DNA of 5,371 nucleotides from Methanosarcinaceae archaeon (GTDB lineage Archaea; Halobacteriota; Methanosarcinia; Methanosarcinales; Methanosarcinaceae). Shown here one piece after another: positions 1 to 5,371 of this stretch. Each line of letters begins with the position of its first letter. Within the stretch, counting starts at the first letter, position 1. The notes under the pieces were generated by a model. It was given only the letters and a program-made list of their open reading frames with translations. It was not told the DNA's origin and did not search any database. Position numbers and translations under genes: made by a program. Location: positions 1 through 5,371 of the forward strand of contig JAUVET010000131.1 of NCBI GenBank assembly GCA_030594665.1. Reading direction: 5' to 3'.

Positions 1-216
1 CTATTTTGCGAATGCAAATGGAAGAATAAAAAGACGGATGTTGGTGTTTTAGAGGATCTGCAAAAGAAATCCCGATTCGTTGATTGGTACAATAAAGAAA
101 GAAATGAATATTTTGCCGTGATATCGAAATCCGGTTTTACACATAGGGCGGAAAAGTTTGCAAAGCAGAACGGGTTTTTGTTGTTTGGACTGGATGATCT
201 TGATAAGGTAGGCTGA
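1..216 (+). CDS. C-terminal fragment of archaeal DUF234-type ATPase (partial at 5' end)
   Basis: Frame 1 is open from the first base to a TGA at 214-216 and gives 71 residues of a protein whose start lies left of the window. The fragment begins LFCECKWKNKK and continues with LQKKSRFVDWYN, YFAVISKSGFT and a final LFGLDDLDKVG. This matches the C-terminal DUF234 domain that follows a AAA/STAND-like ATPase in a large archaeal family. DUF234 is placed in the PD-(D/E)XK nuclease-like clan; the E-x-K of ECK (residues 4 and 6) would be the second half of that motif. The cellular role of these proteins is not established. They are common in archaea, often in many copies, and are not linked to cobalamin. 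Codon and base use is more A/T-rich than the cobalamin genes, so this is probably an unrelated neighbour. The ATPase part cannot be seen, so the family call rests on the tail only. Confidence 0.75.
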   Translation, partial: LFCECKWKNKKTDVGVLEDLQKKSRFVDWYNKERNEYFAVISKSGFTHRAEKFAKQNGFLLFGLDDLDKVG

Positions 217-226
217 TGCTTTGACC

Positions 227-233
227 AAAAAAA
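227..233 (-). terminator. Candidate poly-T terminator of cobQ
   Basis: A run of seven A on the + strand reads as T7 on the cobQ strand, about 35 bases past the cobQ stop codon. Archaeal RNA polymerase terminates at short U-tracts without needing a hairpin, so this is a reasonable site. The whole 51-base spacer (217-267) between the two converging genes shows no clear stem-loop and no comparable T-tract for the upstream + strand gene. Confidence 0.4.
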
Positions 234-267
234 CATATTCCCAGTCTAAATATTAAATCTGAACGAC

Positions 268-1782
268 CTACACATCAATCCCTATGATCTCACAAACCCG
301 TTCCATATCCACATGTTTTCGAACCACATCAGCAAGTTCCTCATACGCATCCAATTCAGAAGCTGCCACTTGCGGTACATACTTGATCCCATTCCTCTCG
401 TGCAGATGTGACAACAACGCATGCCGAACATTCTCATTCTCGAAAAGTCCGTGCAGGTATGTTCCGATCACAAGCCCGGACTCATCTATGCACCCGTCAT
501 CGCCAAAAACCGGCGCGCATGATTCGGTCGAACCCATGTGAATTTCGTAACCCGATATTTCCTCACCCTTGATGGATCCGAGGATCGCGTCGTTGCCTGT
601 CACCGTTTTGGTCACCTGCACCGTGGTCTTTTCATATTCATCAAATGTGGTCGTAACATCCAGCAGCCCAAGTCCCTCGTATTGTGCAGCCTTGTCGCCC
701 TCGATTCCCGAATCGATTATGGTTTTACCGAGCATCTGGTAGCCACCGCATATCCCGATGATCGGGATCTTGCCATGAAGTTCCCTGATACGGGCATCCA
801 TGCCGCTTTTCTTTAGATCGCTAAGATCGCTGATCGTATTTTTTGTACCTGGCAATATAATGGCATCCGGCTCACCCAGTTCATCCCCAAGTTCCACATA
901 GCGGACATGTGCCGCATTCTCAAGCGGCTCGAAATCCGTGAAATTTGATATCCTCGGGAACCGGATCACAGCAATCTCGACATCATTATTGCCCTCGCCA
1001 ATTGTAAGTTTAGACTTAGACTTAGACTTTGGCTTGGACTTCGACTTGTCCTCAATCGACACTGAATCTTCGGATGGTATCTTAATATCGAAATACGGAA
1101 GCACGCCAAGCACCGGAATTCCGGTACGTTCTTCAATTTCCCGCAATCCGGATTCGAGAATTTTAGGGTCACCCCTGAATTTGTTAATAATAAAACCGCA
1201 TACATTCGCCCGTACATCAGCAGGCAGGAGTTCGATCGTACCATACAGGCTTGCAAACACACCGCCGCGTTCGATGTCACCGACCAGAATAATTGGTGCA
1301 TCGGTAAGCCTTGCAGTGCCGATATTCACGATATCCCGCTCATACAGGTTGATCTCTGCCGCGCCGCCTGCACCTTCCATTACTATAATGTCGTACTCCG
1401 AACCGAGACGCTCCAGCGAGCCGCGAAGAATATCATGCATCATTTCAATGGAATCGTAATACTCGCCTGCGTTTTTGTCGGCATACGGCTCGCCAAGGAT
1501 GATGATCTGGGACATGCGGTCGCCTTTTGGTTTAAGGAGAACAGGGTTCATGTCTGCTGTCGGTTCAATTCCTGCGGCTTTTGCCTGGATTGCCTGAGCA
1601 ATGCCAATCTCCTTTCCGTCTTTTGTTATCCATGAGTTCAAACTCATGTTCTGCGCCTTGAACGGTGCTACTTTGTAGTCTTTTGACAATATATTGCAGA
1701 TGGCAGTCACAACCGCACTCTTGCCCACATGGGAGGCAGTACCCAAAATCAGCAGATGTTTTGCAGTTTTTTTTGATTTCAT
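268..1782 (-). CDS. cobQ: Cobyric acid synthase CobQ/CbiP (glutamine-hydrolysing)
   Basis: This enzyme amidates the b, d, e and g carboxylates of adenosylcobyrinate a,c-diamide with ATP and glutamine, giving cobyric acid, late in cytosolic cobalamin synthesis. The 504 residues match the usual length (about 480-510). The N-terminal DTBS-like ATPase domain (about 1-240) has LILGTASHVGKS (11-22), the family signature FKAQNMSLNSWIT (41-53), MNPVLLKPKGD (78-88) and MEGAGGAAEINLYERD (135-150). The C-terminal class I glutamine amidotransferase-like domain (about 268-500) has the nucleophile Cys345 in GICGGYQMLG, GYEIHMG (411-417) and His444 in YLHGLFEN. A Lys-Ser repeat (246-258) sits in the linker. 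I start at the ATG at 1782, which has an AAAGGTTATC ribosome-binding site. A TTG 39 bases upstream would add 13 non-conserved residues and has no such site. The gene runs divergently from the cbi operon. In the anaerobic pathway the same enzyme is called CbiP. Confidence 0.96.
   Translation of the reverse strand: MKSKKTAKHLLILGTASHVGKSAVVTAICNILSKDYKVAPFKAQNMSLNSWITKDGKEIGIAQAIQAKAAGIEPTADMNPVLLKPKGDRMSQIIILGEPYADKNAGEYYDSIEMMHDILRGSLERLGSEYDIIVMEGAGGAAEINLYERDIVNIGTARLTDAPIILVGDIERGGVFASLYGTIELLPADVRANVCGFIINKFRGDPKILESGLREIEERTGIPVLGVLPYFDIKIPSEDSVSIEDKSKSKPKSKSKSKLTIGEGNNDVEIAVIRFPRISNFTDFEPLENAAHVRYVELGDELGEPDAIILPGTKNTISDLSDLKKSGMDARIRELHGKIPIIGICGGYQMLGKTIIDSGIEGDKAAQYEGLGLLDVTTTFDEYEKTTVQVTKTVTGNDAILGSIKGEEISGYEIHMGSTESCAPVFGDDGCIDESGLVIGTYLHGLFENENVRHALLSHLHERNGIKYVPQVAASELDAYEELADVVRKHVDMERVCEIIGIDV
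1009..1047 (-). repeat. Hexanucleotide repeat encoding a Lys-Ser linker inside cobQ
   Basis: The + strand carries three perfect tandem copies of AGACTT (1012-1029), followed by degenerate copies up to 1047. On the coding strand this gives alternating Lys and Ser with one Pro, residues 246-258 of CobQ (KSKSKPKSKSKSK). It falls between the ATPase domain and the amidotransferase domain, where family members vary in length, so it probably acts as a flexible, positively charged tether and not as catalytic sequence. Repeat slippage is the likely origin. Confidence 0.85.
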
Positions 1783-1863
1783 TTTTGATAACCTTTGAAG
1801 GATAACTTTTTTTAATGACAAGCTATATCTAGTTAACTCTAATTTACTTGATTTAGGTGAAAA
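1783..1863. promoter_or_regulatory. Divergent cobQ / cbi operon promoter region
   Basis: These 81 AT-rich bases must hold the promoters of cobQ (leftward) and the cbiT operon (rightward). The only TATA-like core I see is CTATATCT at 1823-1830, which reads AGATATAG on the other strand, so it could serve either direction. About 25 bases to the right puts a start near 1850-1855, just before the cbiT ribosome-binding site; about 25 to the left puts one near 1800, just before the cobQ site. A perfect 8-base palindrome, AGTTAACT (1831-1838), lies next to it and could be an operator, though such a short palindrome is not rare in AT-rich DNA. No cobalamin riboswitch is possible in so short a leader. 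The exact sites are inference. Confidence 0.4.
1787..1796 (-). promoter_or_regulatory. Ribosome-binding site that decides the cobQ start
   Basis: Read on the minus strand this is AAAGGTTATC, a near match to the complement of the archaeal 16S 3' end (AGGTGATC), ending 4 bases before the ATG at 1782-1780. No comparable site precedes the upstream in-frame TTG at 1821, which favours the 504-residue protein. Confidence 0.6.
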
Positions 1864-2415
1864 ATGCCTGACCTATTACATATAAGCGGCGGTCCCACAA
1901 AACCGGAAATGATCGCAGTGTCACTATCAAAGCTCGACCTGAAAGACGGCAGTACATTTATCGATGTCGGATGCGGCACAGGTGCTGTGTCAATAGAAGC
2001 ATCAAAACTCGCACGCGACCTTCGTATCTATGCGCTCGATGCACGTGCCGAAGCAATAGATGTCACAGCAAAGAATTTTGAAGCACATGGACTGAAAAAC
2101 ACCACACTTTTGCATGGCGAAGCATCGCTGATATTAAATGATAAAACTGATATTAAAACTATTGACTATGCATTTGTAGGCGGGACAAAGAACATTCGCC
2201 AGGTGCTTGAAACACTTTGCGAAAAAAGAGTTCGGCGAATCGTTGTAAATGCCGTGAGGATAGAGACAGTTGTTCGGACGATCGATACAATGCAGGAACT
2301 TGGGATCTTCGATGAGGTATTACATGTTGCTGTGTCGCGTAGTGTCCCCATAGCAGGTGAGACAATGTTCAAACCCGAAAACCCTATTTATATCATTGTC
2401 GGAAAAAATGAATGA
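1864..2415 (+). CDS. cbiT: Cobalt-precorrin-6B C15-methyltransferase (decarboxylating) CbiT
   Basis: CbiT uses S-adenosylmethionine to methylate C15 and decarboxylates the C12 acetate side chain of the cobalt-corrin intermediate, giving the substrate of the CbiC mutase. The protein has 183 residues, close to stand-alone archaeal CbiT (about 190), and is not fused to CbiE as in CobL. It opens with GGPTKPEM (9-16), the conserved lead-in of the family. It then has the Rossmann SAM-binding motif FIDVGCGTG (32-40), an acidic end of strand 2 at YALDAR (56-61), and the late motif IYIIVGKNE. The ATG is preceded by AGGTGA (1855-1860), a strong archaeal ribosome-binding site, with 3 bases between. It is the first gene of the operon. 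Its usual partner CbiE, the C5 methyltransferase, is not adjacent. Confidence 0.94.
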   Translation: MPDLLHISGGPTKPEMIAVSLSKLDLKDGSTFIDVGCGTGAVSIEASKLARDLRIYALDARAEAIDVTAKNFEAHGLKNTTLLHGEASLILNDKTDIKTIDYAFVGGTKNIRQVLETLCEKRVRRIVVNAVRIETVVRTIDTMQELGIFDEVLHVAVSRSVPIAGETMFKPENPIYIIVGKNE

Positions 2416-2420
2416 TCAAG

Positions 2421-2435
2421 ATTTAATTTAATTTA
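2421..2435 (+). repeat. Three ATTTA copies in the cbiT-cbiL gap
   Basis: The 34 bases between cbiT and cbiL hold ATTTA three times in tandem, followed by the cbiL ribosome-binding site GGAG (2438-2441), 8 bases from its ATG. This is the only true gap in the operon. It could be an mRNA processing site, an unstructured leader, or a weak internal TATA element that would give an almost leaderless cbiL message. Nothing here decides between these. Confidence 0.5.
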
Positions 2436-2449
2436 ATGGAGATTGAAAA

Positions 2450-3073
2450 ATGCTAATTGGAGTAGGACTCGGGCCCGGCGACCCGCAACTTTTGACACTA
2501 AAAGCCGTTGAAATACTAAAGAACAGTGACATGGTATACGTTCCCGGTCGCCTCGCAGCAGACCTTGTGGAACCATATACGGATTGCATGATACTCGATT
2601 TTCCGATGACAAAGGATAATGATGTACTGAATGCCGTATGGAAAAATAATGCTGATATTGTGGCAGGGCAGGCAAGAAATGGCACAGTAGCTTTTGGGCT
2701 TATCGGAGACCCTAACTTTTTCTCGACATTCTCACATCTTGGCCGTGTGATACATGAACATCATCCTGATATTGAGATCACAACGATCCCGGGCATCAGT
2801 TCAATCACATCTTTTGCATCAAGAGCGGATGTTGCTATTGATACATCGTTCGAGGTGAGTGACGGAACAGACATAAGATCAAAGATCGTCTTAAAAGCAC
2901 GGCGTCCGCTTGAAATCGTTGATTCACTTGCCAGGGACGGATTTGACAATTTCATATTTGCAGAGCGTCTTTTCTCGGACAAGGAAAGGATAATCAAAAC
3001 AAGAGCGGATATTCCTGCAAAAGGTAACTACTTCAGTATAATATATGCCACAAAACAGGGCAAAGAGGAATAA
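2450..3073 (+). CDS. cbiL: Cobalt-factor II C20-methyltransferase CbiL
   Basis: CbiL transfers a methyl group from S-adenosylmethionine to C20 of cobalt-factor II, the first methylation after cobalt insertion. At 207 residues it is somewhat shorter than bacterial CbiL/CobI (about 230-240). It has the tetrapyrrole methylase fold motifs in order: [17 protein letters not shown] (4-20), the start region VYVPGR (29-34), the central glycine-rich SAM loop [10 protein letters not shown] (85-94), and [12 protein letters not shown] (113-124). The LTLKAVEIL after GPGDP and the GDP-x(2,3)-STF loop separate the C20 enzymes from CbiF, CbiH and CbiE. The ATG has GGAG 8 bases upstream. It lies 34 bases after cbiT and 4 bases before the next gene, so it belongs to the operon. 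Paralogy with CbiF and CbiH is the only likely source of error, and the motifs argue against that. Confidence 0.93.
   Translation: MLIGVGLGPGDPQLLTLKAVEILKNSDMVYVPGRLAADLVEPYTDCMILDFPMTKDNDVLNAVWKNNADIVAGQARNGTVAFGLIGDPNFFSTFSHLGRVIHEHHPDIEITTIPGISSITSFASRADVAIDTSFEVSDGTDIRSKIVLKARRPLEIVDSLARDGFDNFIFAERLFSDKERIIKTRADIPAKGNYFSIIYATKQGKEE
3064..3069 (+). promoter_or_regulatory. Ribosome-binding site that decides the cbiF start
   Basis: AGAGGA within the last codons of cbiL ends 8 bases before the ATG at 3078. It supports that start over the upstream in-frame ATG at 3045, which would overlap cbiL by 29 bases and add 11 polar, non-conserved residues. Confidence 0.55.
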
Positions 3074-3077
3074 ACAG

Positions 3078-3812
3078 ATGGATAAAAAAAATAAGGTCTA
3101 TTTCGTTGGCGCAGGTCCCGGGAATCCCGGGCTGATAACTGTCATGGGGCGTGAACTTTTAGAGAGCGCAGACCTCGTGGTCTATGCAGGCTCTCTCGTA
3201 AACCCTGAAGTGCTGGATTATTCGAACGGTGAGAAGATCGACAGTTATGGACTTACACTTGATGAGATCACAAAAACAATGGCAGACCATGTCAAAGCCG
3301 GTGAAAAGGTTGTGCGCCTGCACAGTGGCGACCCATCATTGTATGGCTCGGTCGTGGAACAGATGAACGAGCTGGAAAAATATGGCATCGAAGTTGAACG
3401 GGTTCCAGGTGTCTCATCCGTGTTTGCATCCGCCGCTGCGCTCAATACCCAATTGACATTGAACGGGGTGTCCGATACCCTGATCATCACGCGACCAGCA
3501 GGCAAGACGCTTGAGAAAGATGACATTACGGAACTATCGCGTCACAATGCCACAATGGCTGTGTTCCTTGGAACACAGAAGATCGGGGAGATCATGAACA
3601 AGGTCGAATATCCGCAGGATACACCTGTTGCTGTTGTTTTCCATGCATCGTGGGATGATGAGCAGGTCATCTGCGGCACGGTGGCTGATATCGCACAGAA
3701 GGTAAAGGATGCCGATATCAAACGCTCGGCAATGATAATCATCGGCGGGGTGGTAGACCCCGTAAATTACAGGAGGTCACACCTATACGGAGTAGCACAA
3801 GAACCGCTGTGA
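3078..3812 (+). CDS. cbiF: Cobalt-precorrin-4 C11-methyltransferase CbiF
   Basis: CbiF methylates C11 of cobalt-precorrin-4 with S-adenosylmethionine, the step just before CbiG opens the lactone ring. The 244 residues compare with about 250-258 in well-studied bacterial CbiF/CobM. Motifs in order are [18 protein letters not shown] (7-24), [13 protein letters not shown] (34-46; the YAGSLV segment is typical of this family), [17 protein letters not shown] (80-96), [15 protein letters not shown] (108-122), [11 protein letters not shown] (134-144) and FLGTQKI (163-169). The tail has MIIIGGVVD (219-227) and RRSHLYG (232-238). The chosen ATG starts 4 bases after the cbiL stop. The stop codon overlaps the GTG start of the next gene in GTGA, which implies translational coupling. 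An extended start at 3045 is possible but less likely. Confidence 0.94.
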   Translation: MDKKNKVYFVGAGPGNPGLITVMGRELLESADLVVYAGSLVNPEVLDYSNGEKIDSYGLTLDEITKTMADHVKAGEKVVRLHSGDPSLYGSVVEQMNELEKYGIEVERVPGVSSVFASAAALNTQLTLNGVSDTLIITRPAGKTLEKDDITELSRHNATMAVFLGTQKIGEIMNKVEYPQDTPVAVVFHASWDDEQVICGTVADIAQKVKDADIKRSAMIIIGGVVDPVNYRRSHLYGVAQEPL

Positions 3813-4324
3813 TAACATTTGAGCGGAATCGCAATACTGCCGTTACCATCGCAGAGTATCTCGATGCAGATATATTGCCATATGACAAAAATGTCTTCAA
3901 AAATGCGTTTGAGGAATATGACTCAATTGTGGCACTGTTTGCGACCGGCATTGTTGTGCGTGAGATCGCGCCCCTGCTTGTAGATAAGTGGTCCGACCCT
4001 GCTGTAGTTGTTGTGGATTCGAACCTGACCTTTGCAATACCACTTACAGGCGGTCATCACGGCGCGAACGAACTTGCACGCAGGCTATCGGAAATTGGTG
4101 CTGTGCCAGTCATCACAACCGCAACAGAAGTACACGACCGACCCTCTGTCGAGGGGATTGCGGATGCACTTGGGTGCGATATCGTGAACAAGGAGTCCAC
4201 AATAAGCGTAAACTGCGCCCTGCTTGAGCAGGATGTTGAAGTGTTTGAGATACGGGGTCCGAAAGTGGTCGTTGTCGGGGATGATGTATCTGTGCTGAAG
4301 AAAAATAAAGGTGGATCGTTGTGA
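3809..4324 (+). CDS. cbiG: CbiG N-terminal module (cobalt-precorrin-5A hydrolase, part 1)
   Basis: CbiG opens the ring A lactone of cobalt-precorrin-5A and releases the extruded C20 fragment as acetaldehyde. This 171-residue protein is the N-terminal part. [14 protein letters not shown] (44-57), [12 protein letters not shown] (59-70), the very conserved [13 protein letters not shown] (81-93) and VITTATE (101-107) are signatures of the CbiG N-terminal domain. Residues 112-171 form a linker with [20 protein letters not shown] and stop at a Lys-rich tail, where a one-piece CbiG would run on into the C-terminal domain. Together the two modules total 288 residues, against about 350 for Salmonella CbiG, so a distinct middle domain is probably short or absent. 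The start is GTG overlapping the cbiF stop. No close ribosome-binding site is seen: the nearest good match, AGGAGGT, is about 31 bases upstream, so re-initiation after cbiF is likely. Confidence 0.92.
   Translation: MITFERNRNTAVTIAEYLDADILPYDKNVFKNAFEEYDSIVALFATGIVVREIAPLLVDKWSDPAVVVVDSNLTFAIPLTGGHHGANELARRLSEIGAVPVITTATEVHDRPSVEGIADALGCDIVNKESTISVNCALLEQDVEVFEIRGPKVVVVGDDVSVLKKNKGGSL
4308..4317 (+). promoter_or_regulatory. Ribosome-binding site for the second cbiG module
   Basis: AAGGTGGATC lies just ahead of the GTG at 4321 and resembles the archaeal AGGTGATC consensus, with 3 bases between. It indicates that the second module is initiated on its own and that the break in cbiG is not simply a sequencing error. 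Confidence 0.55.
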
Positions 4325-4674
4325 TCATCGGAATAGGAACACGGCGCGGCGTCACATCAAAGGAAGTCATTGATGCGATCAACGAGGCACTGCGTGAAAT
4401 TGATGCCGAACCGGATAACGTGCGCGCACTTGCATCTGCAAAGATGAAGGAGGACGAAGCTGGTTTGCTCGAAGCTGCGCGGGTACTGGATATTAATATC
4501 GAGTTCGTGCCGCATGATGTATTAAATCGATTTGATGCGCCTTCTGCCTCACAGGCAAACCGTTTTGGCTTAAATGGTGTGGCAGAACCTGCTGCACTGG
4601 CACTATCAAATAATAAAGAACTGATACTAAGGAAGAGAGTATATGGAAGGATCACAATCGCAATCGCAAAATGA
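4321..4674 (+). CDS. cbiG: CbiG C-terminal module (cobalt-precorrin-5A hydrolase, part 2)
   Basis: These 117 residues are a complete CbiG C-terminal domain (CobE/GbiG type), needed with the N-terminal module for lactone opening. Motifs are [15 protein letters not shown] (2-16), LASAKMKEDEAGLLEAA (37-53), the FVPHDVLNRF stretch (62-71), GLNGVAEPAALAL (83-95) and the final RKRVYGRITIAIAK (104-117). In many organisms this domain is the second half of a single CbiG chain; CobE of the aerobic pathway is a stand-alone relative. Here the GTG start overlaps the stop of the first module in GTGA and has its own ribosome-binding site, so the two chains are probably made at similar levels and associate. 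A -1 slip at the TTG codon 4319-4321 would fuse them in frame. The 3' end overlaps cbiH by 32 bases if the chosen cbiH start is right. Confidence 0.92.
   Translation: MIIGIGTRRGVTSKEVIDAINEALREIDAEPDNVRALASAKMKEDEAGLLEAARVLDINIEFVPHDVLNRFDAPSASQANRFGLNGVAEPAALALSNNKELILRKRVYGRITIAIAK
4629..4639 (+). promoter_or_regulatory. Ribosome-binding site that decides the cbiH start
   Basis: The purine run AAGGAAGAGAG lies 3 bases before the ATG at 4643, with its GGA core about 9 bases away. The later in-frame ATG at 4685 has no comparable sequence upstream. The site is inside the cbiG C-terminal module, so it also encodes conserved residues there and the match could be partly accidental. Confidence 0.4.
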
Positions 4675-5371
4675 GACTGTTACAATGACACAAAATGGAA
4701 AACTTTACATCATCGGAATAGGACCCGGATCAGTGGAACATCTCACTATCCGCGCGCGGGATGTTCTTGCAGCATCGGATCACATAATCGGCAATGGAAC
4801 ATATCTTGACCAGATCGGAAGCCTGATCGATGATCAGAACATCATCCGCAGTTCGATGGGAAAGGAAGTCGATCGCGCGCAAAAGGCTGTCGAACTTGCC
4901 AAAACCTCGGTCGTGTCCATCATCAGCGGGGGGGATGCAAATGTCTATGGCATGGCAGGACTGGTTCTTGAAGTTGCGGAAAGGTCGGGTGCCAAGATTG
5001 GCATTGATATTGAAGTGCTGCCAGGCGTGACCGCGATCACCGCATCTGCAAGTGTTCTTGGCGCACCGATCGTGAATGATTTTGCGGTCATCAGCCTGAG
5101 CGATCTCCTGACACCCTGGGATGTTATCGAGAAACGCCTTGAGGGCGCGGCGAGTGCTGATTTCGTCATATCCCTGTATAACCCGAAAAGCCGCCAGCGC
5201 AATTCCAACTTCTCGCGCGCGATCGGGATTATCAAAAAACACAAAGCGGATTCCGTCACTGTTGGACTTGTCAAAAATGCACTTCGGGAAAGCGATGAAG
5301 AAGCGATCGTTACAACCCTCGGGGATGTGCTTGAGTATGACGATTGGGTAGATATGAGGACAACGATCCTG
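4643..5371 (+). CDS. cbiH: Cobalt-factor III C17-methyltransferase CbiH (3' end cut by window)
   Basis: CbiH methylates C17 with S-adenosylmethionine and drives ring contraction to cobalt-precorrin-4, the defining step of corrin formation. The frame is open for 243 residues to the last base. Motifs from the chosen start are LYIIGIGPGSVEHLT (21-35), the SAM loop SIISGGDANVYGMAGL (92-107), EVLPGVTAITASASVLGAP (124-142), VISLSDLLTPWDVIEKRL (149-166; SLSD-x(4)-PW-x-x-I is specific to CbiH/CobJ), DFVISLYNPKSRQR (173-186) and a final MRTTIL, which normally precedes a glycine/threonine-rich C-terminus, so only a few dozen residues are probably missing. The start at 4643 has a purine-rich ribosome-binding site but adds MEGSQSQSQNETVT, a polar tail not needed by the fold. 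The ATG at 4685 would remove this tail and the 32-base overlap with the preceding gene, leaving a 10-base gap. Confidence 0.93.
   Translation, partial: MEGSQSQSQNETVTMTQNGKLYIIGIGPGSVEHLTIRARDVLAASDHIIGNGTYLDQIGSLIDDQNIIRSSMGKEVDRAQKAVELAKTSVVSIISGGDANVYGMAGLVLEVAERSGAKIGIDIEVLPGVTAITASASVLGAPIVNDFAVISLSDLLTPWDVIEKRLEGAASADFVISLYNPKSRQRNSNFSRAIGIIKKHKADSVTVGLVKNALRESDEEAIVTTLGDVLEYDDWVDMRTTIL

Noticed and set aside
938..1459. 173-codon open frame on the + strand opposite cobQ
   Set aside because: It lies entirely antisense to a strongly conserved cobQ, has a Ser/Pro/Ile-rich composition from the complementary codons, includes an Asp-Leu run that is just the reverse of the Lys-Ser repeat, and shows no family motif.
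1783..1821. Extended cobQ start at TTG 1821
   Set aside because: It has no ribosome-binding site and would place the AAAGGTTATC site of the ATG at 1782 inside the coding region; the extra 13 residues are not part of the family core.
1783..1863. Cobalamin riboswitch ahead of the cbi operon
   Set aside because: Only 81 bases separate the divergent starts, too short for a B12 aptamer, and no B12-box-like sequence is visible.
2421..2435. Internal promoter before cbiL
   Set aside because: The ATTTA repeat is TATA-like, but a start about 25 bases downstream would fall at the cbiL ATG and leave out its good ribosome-binding site. Kept only as a repeat.
4113..4655. 180-codon minus-strand frame opposite cbiG
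   Set aside because: It is antisense to both cbiG modules, whose motifs are unmistakable. The translation is Ser/Ala/Arg-rich and resembles no family.
4730..5242. 170-codon minus-strand frame opposite cbiH
   Set aside because: It mirrors the cbiH reading frame; the Cys/His-looking residues come from complementary codons and do not form a metal-binding pattern I would trust.

Overview
The window is most of an anaerobic (early cobalt insertion) cobalamin-biosynthesis locus from an archaeon. The archaeal assignment rests on four things: a DUF234-type ATPase tail at the left edge; ribosome-binding sites of the GGTGA / AAGGTTATC kind, which match the archaeal 16S 3' end; GTG starts in GTGA stop/start overlaps; and archaeal-looking corrin enzymes (short CbiL with GDPNFFSTF, stand-alone CbiT). 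GC is moderate: roughly half in the cobalamin genes by spot count and lower, about 37%, at the left edge. A methanogen or relative (Methanosarcina-like or ANME-like euryarchaeote) is plausible, but the genus cannot be read from the sequence.

Layout: 1-216 is the C-terminal end of a DUF234 ATPase on the + strand. It converges on cobQ/cbiP (cobyric acid synthase, minus strand, 268-1782), with a 51-base spacer containing a T7 tract on the cobQ strand. An 81-base AT-rich divergent region (1783-1863) separates cobQ from a tight + strand operon: cbiT (1864-2415), cbiL (2450-3073), cbiF (3078-3812), cbiG N-terminal module (3809-4324), cbiG C-terminal module (4321-4674) and cbiH (4643 to beyond the right edge). 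Apart from the 34 bases between cbiT and cbiL, the operon genes are 4 bases apart or overlap by 4, 4 and 32 bases.

Pathway logic: CbiL methylates C20 of cobalt-factor II. CbiH methylates C17 and contracts the ring. CbiF methylates C11. CbiG opens the lactone and releases the two-carbon fragment. CbiT later methylates C15 and decarboxylates the C12 acetate. CobQ/CbiP amidates the cobyrinate diamide at b, d, e and g to give cobyric acid. CbiD, CbiE, CbiJ, CbiC and CbiA are not in the window and should lie to the right or elsewhere.

I see no unknown system here. The points most worth a second look are the CbiG enzyme encoded as two coupled genes, a Lys-Ser hexanucleotide repeat expanded in the linker of CobQ, the overlapping Ser-Gln-rich start of cbiH, and the shared divergent promoter region. 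There is no tRNA, rRNA, CRISPR array, insertion sequence or recognisable cobalamin riboswitch.
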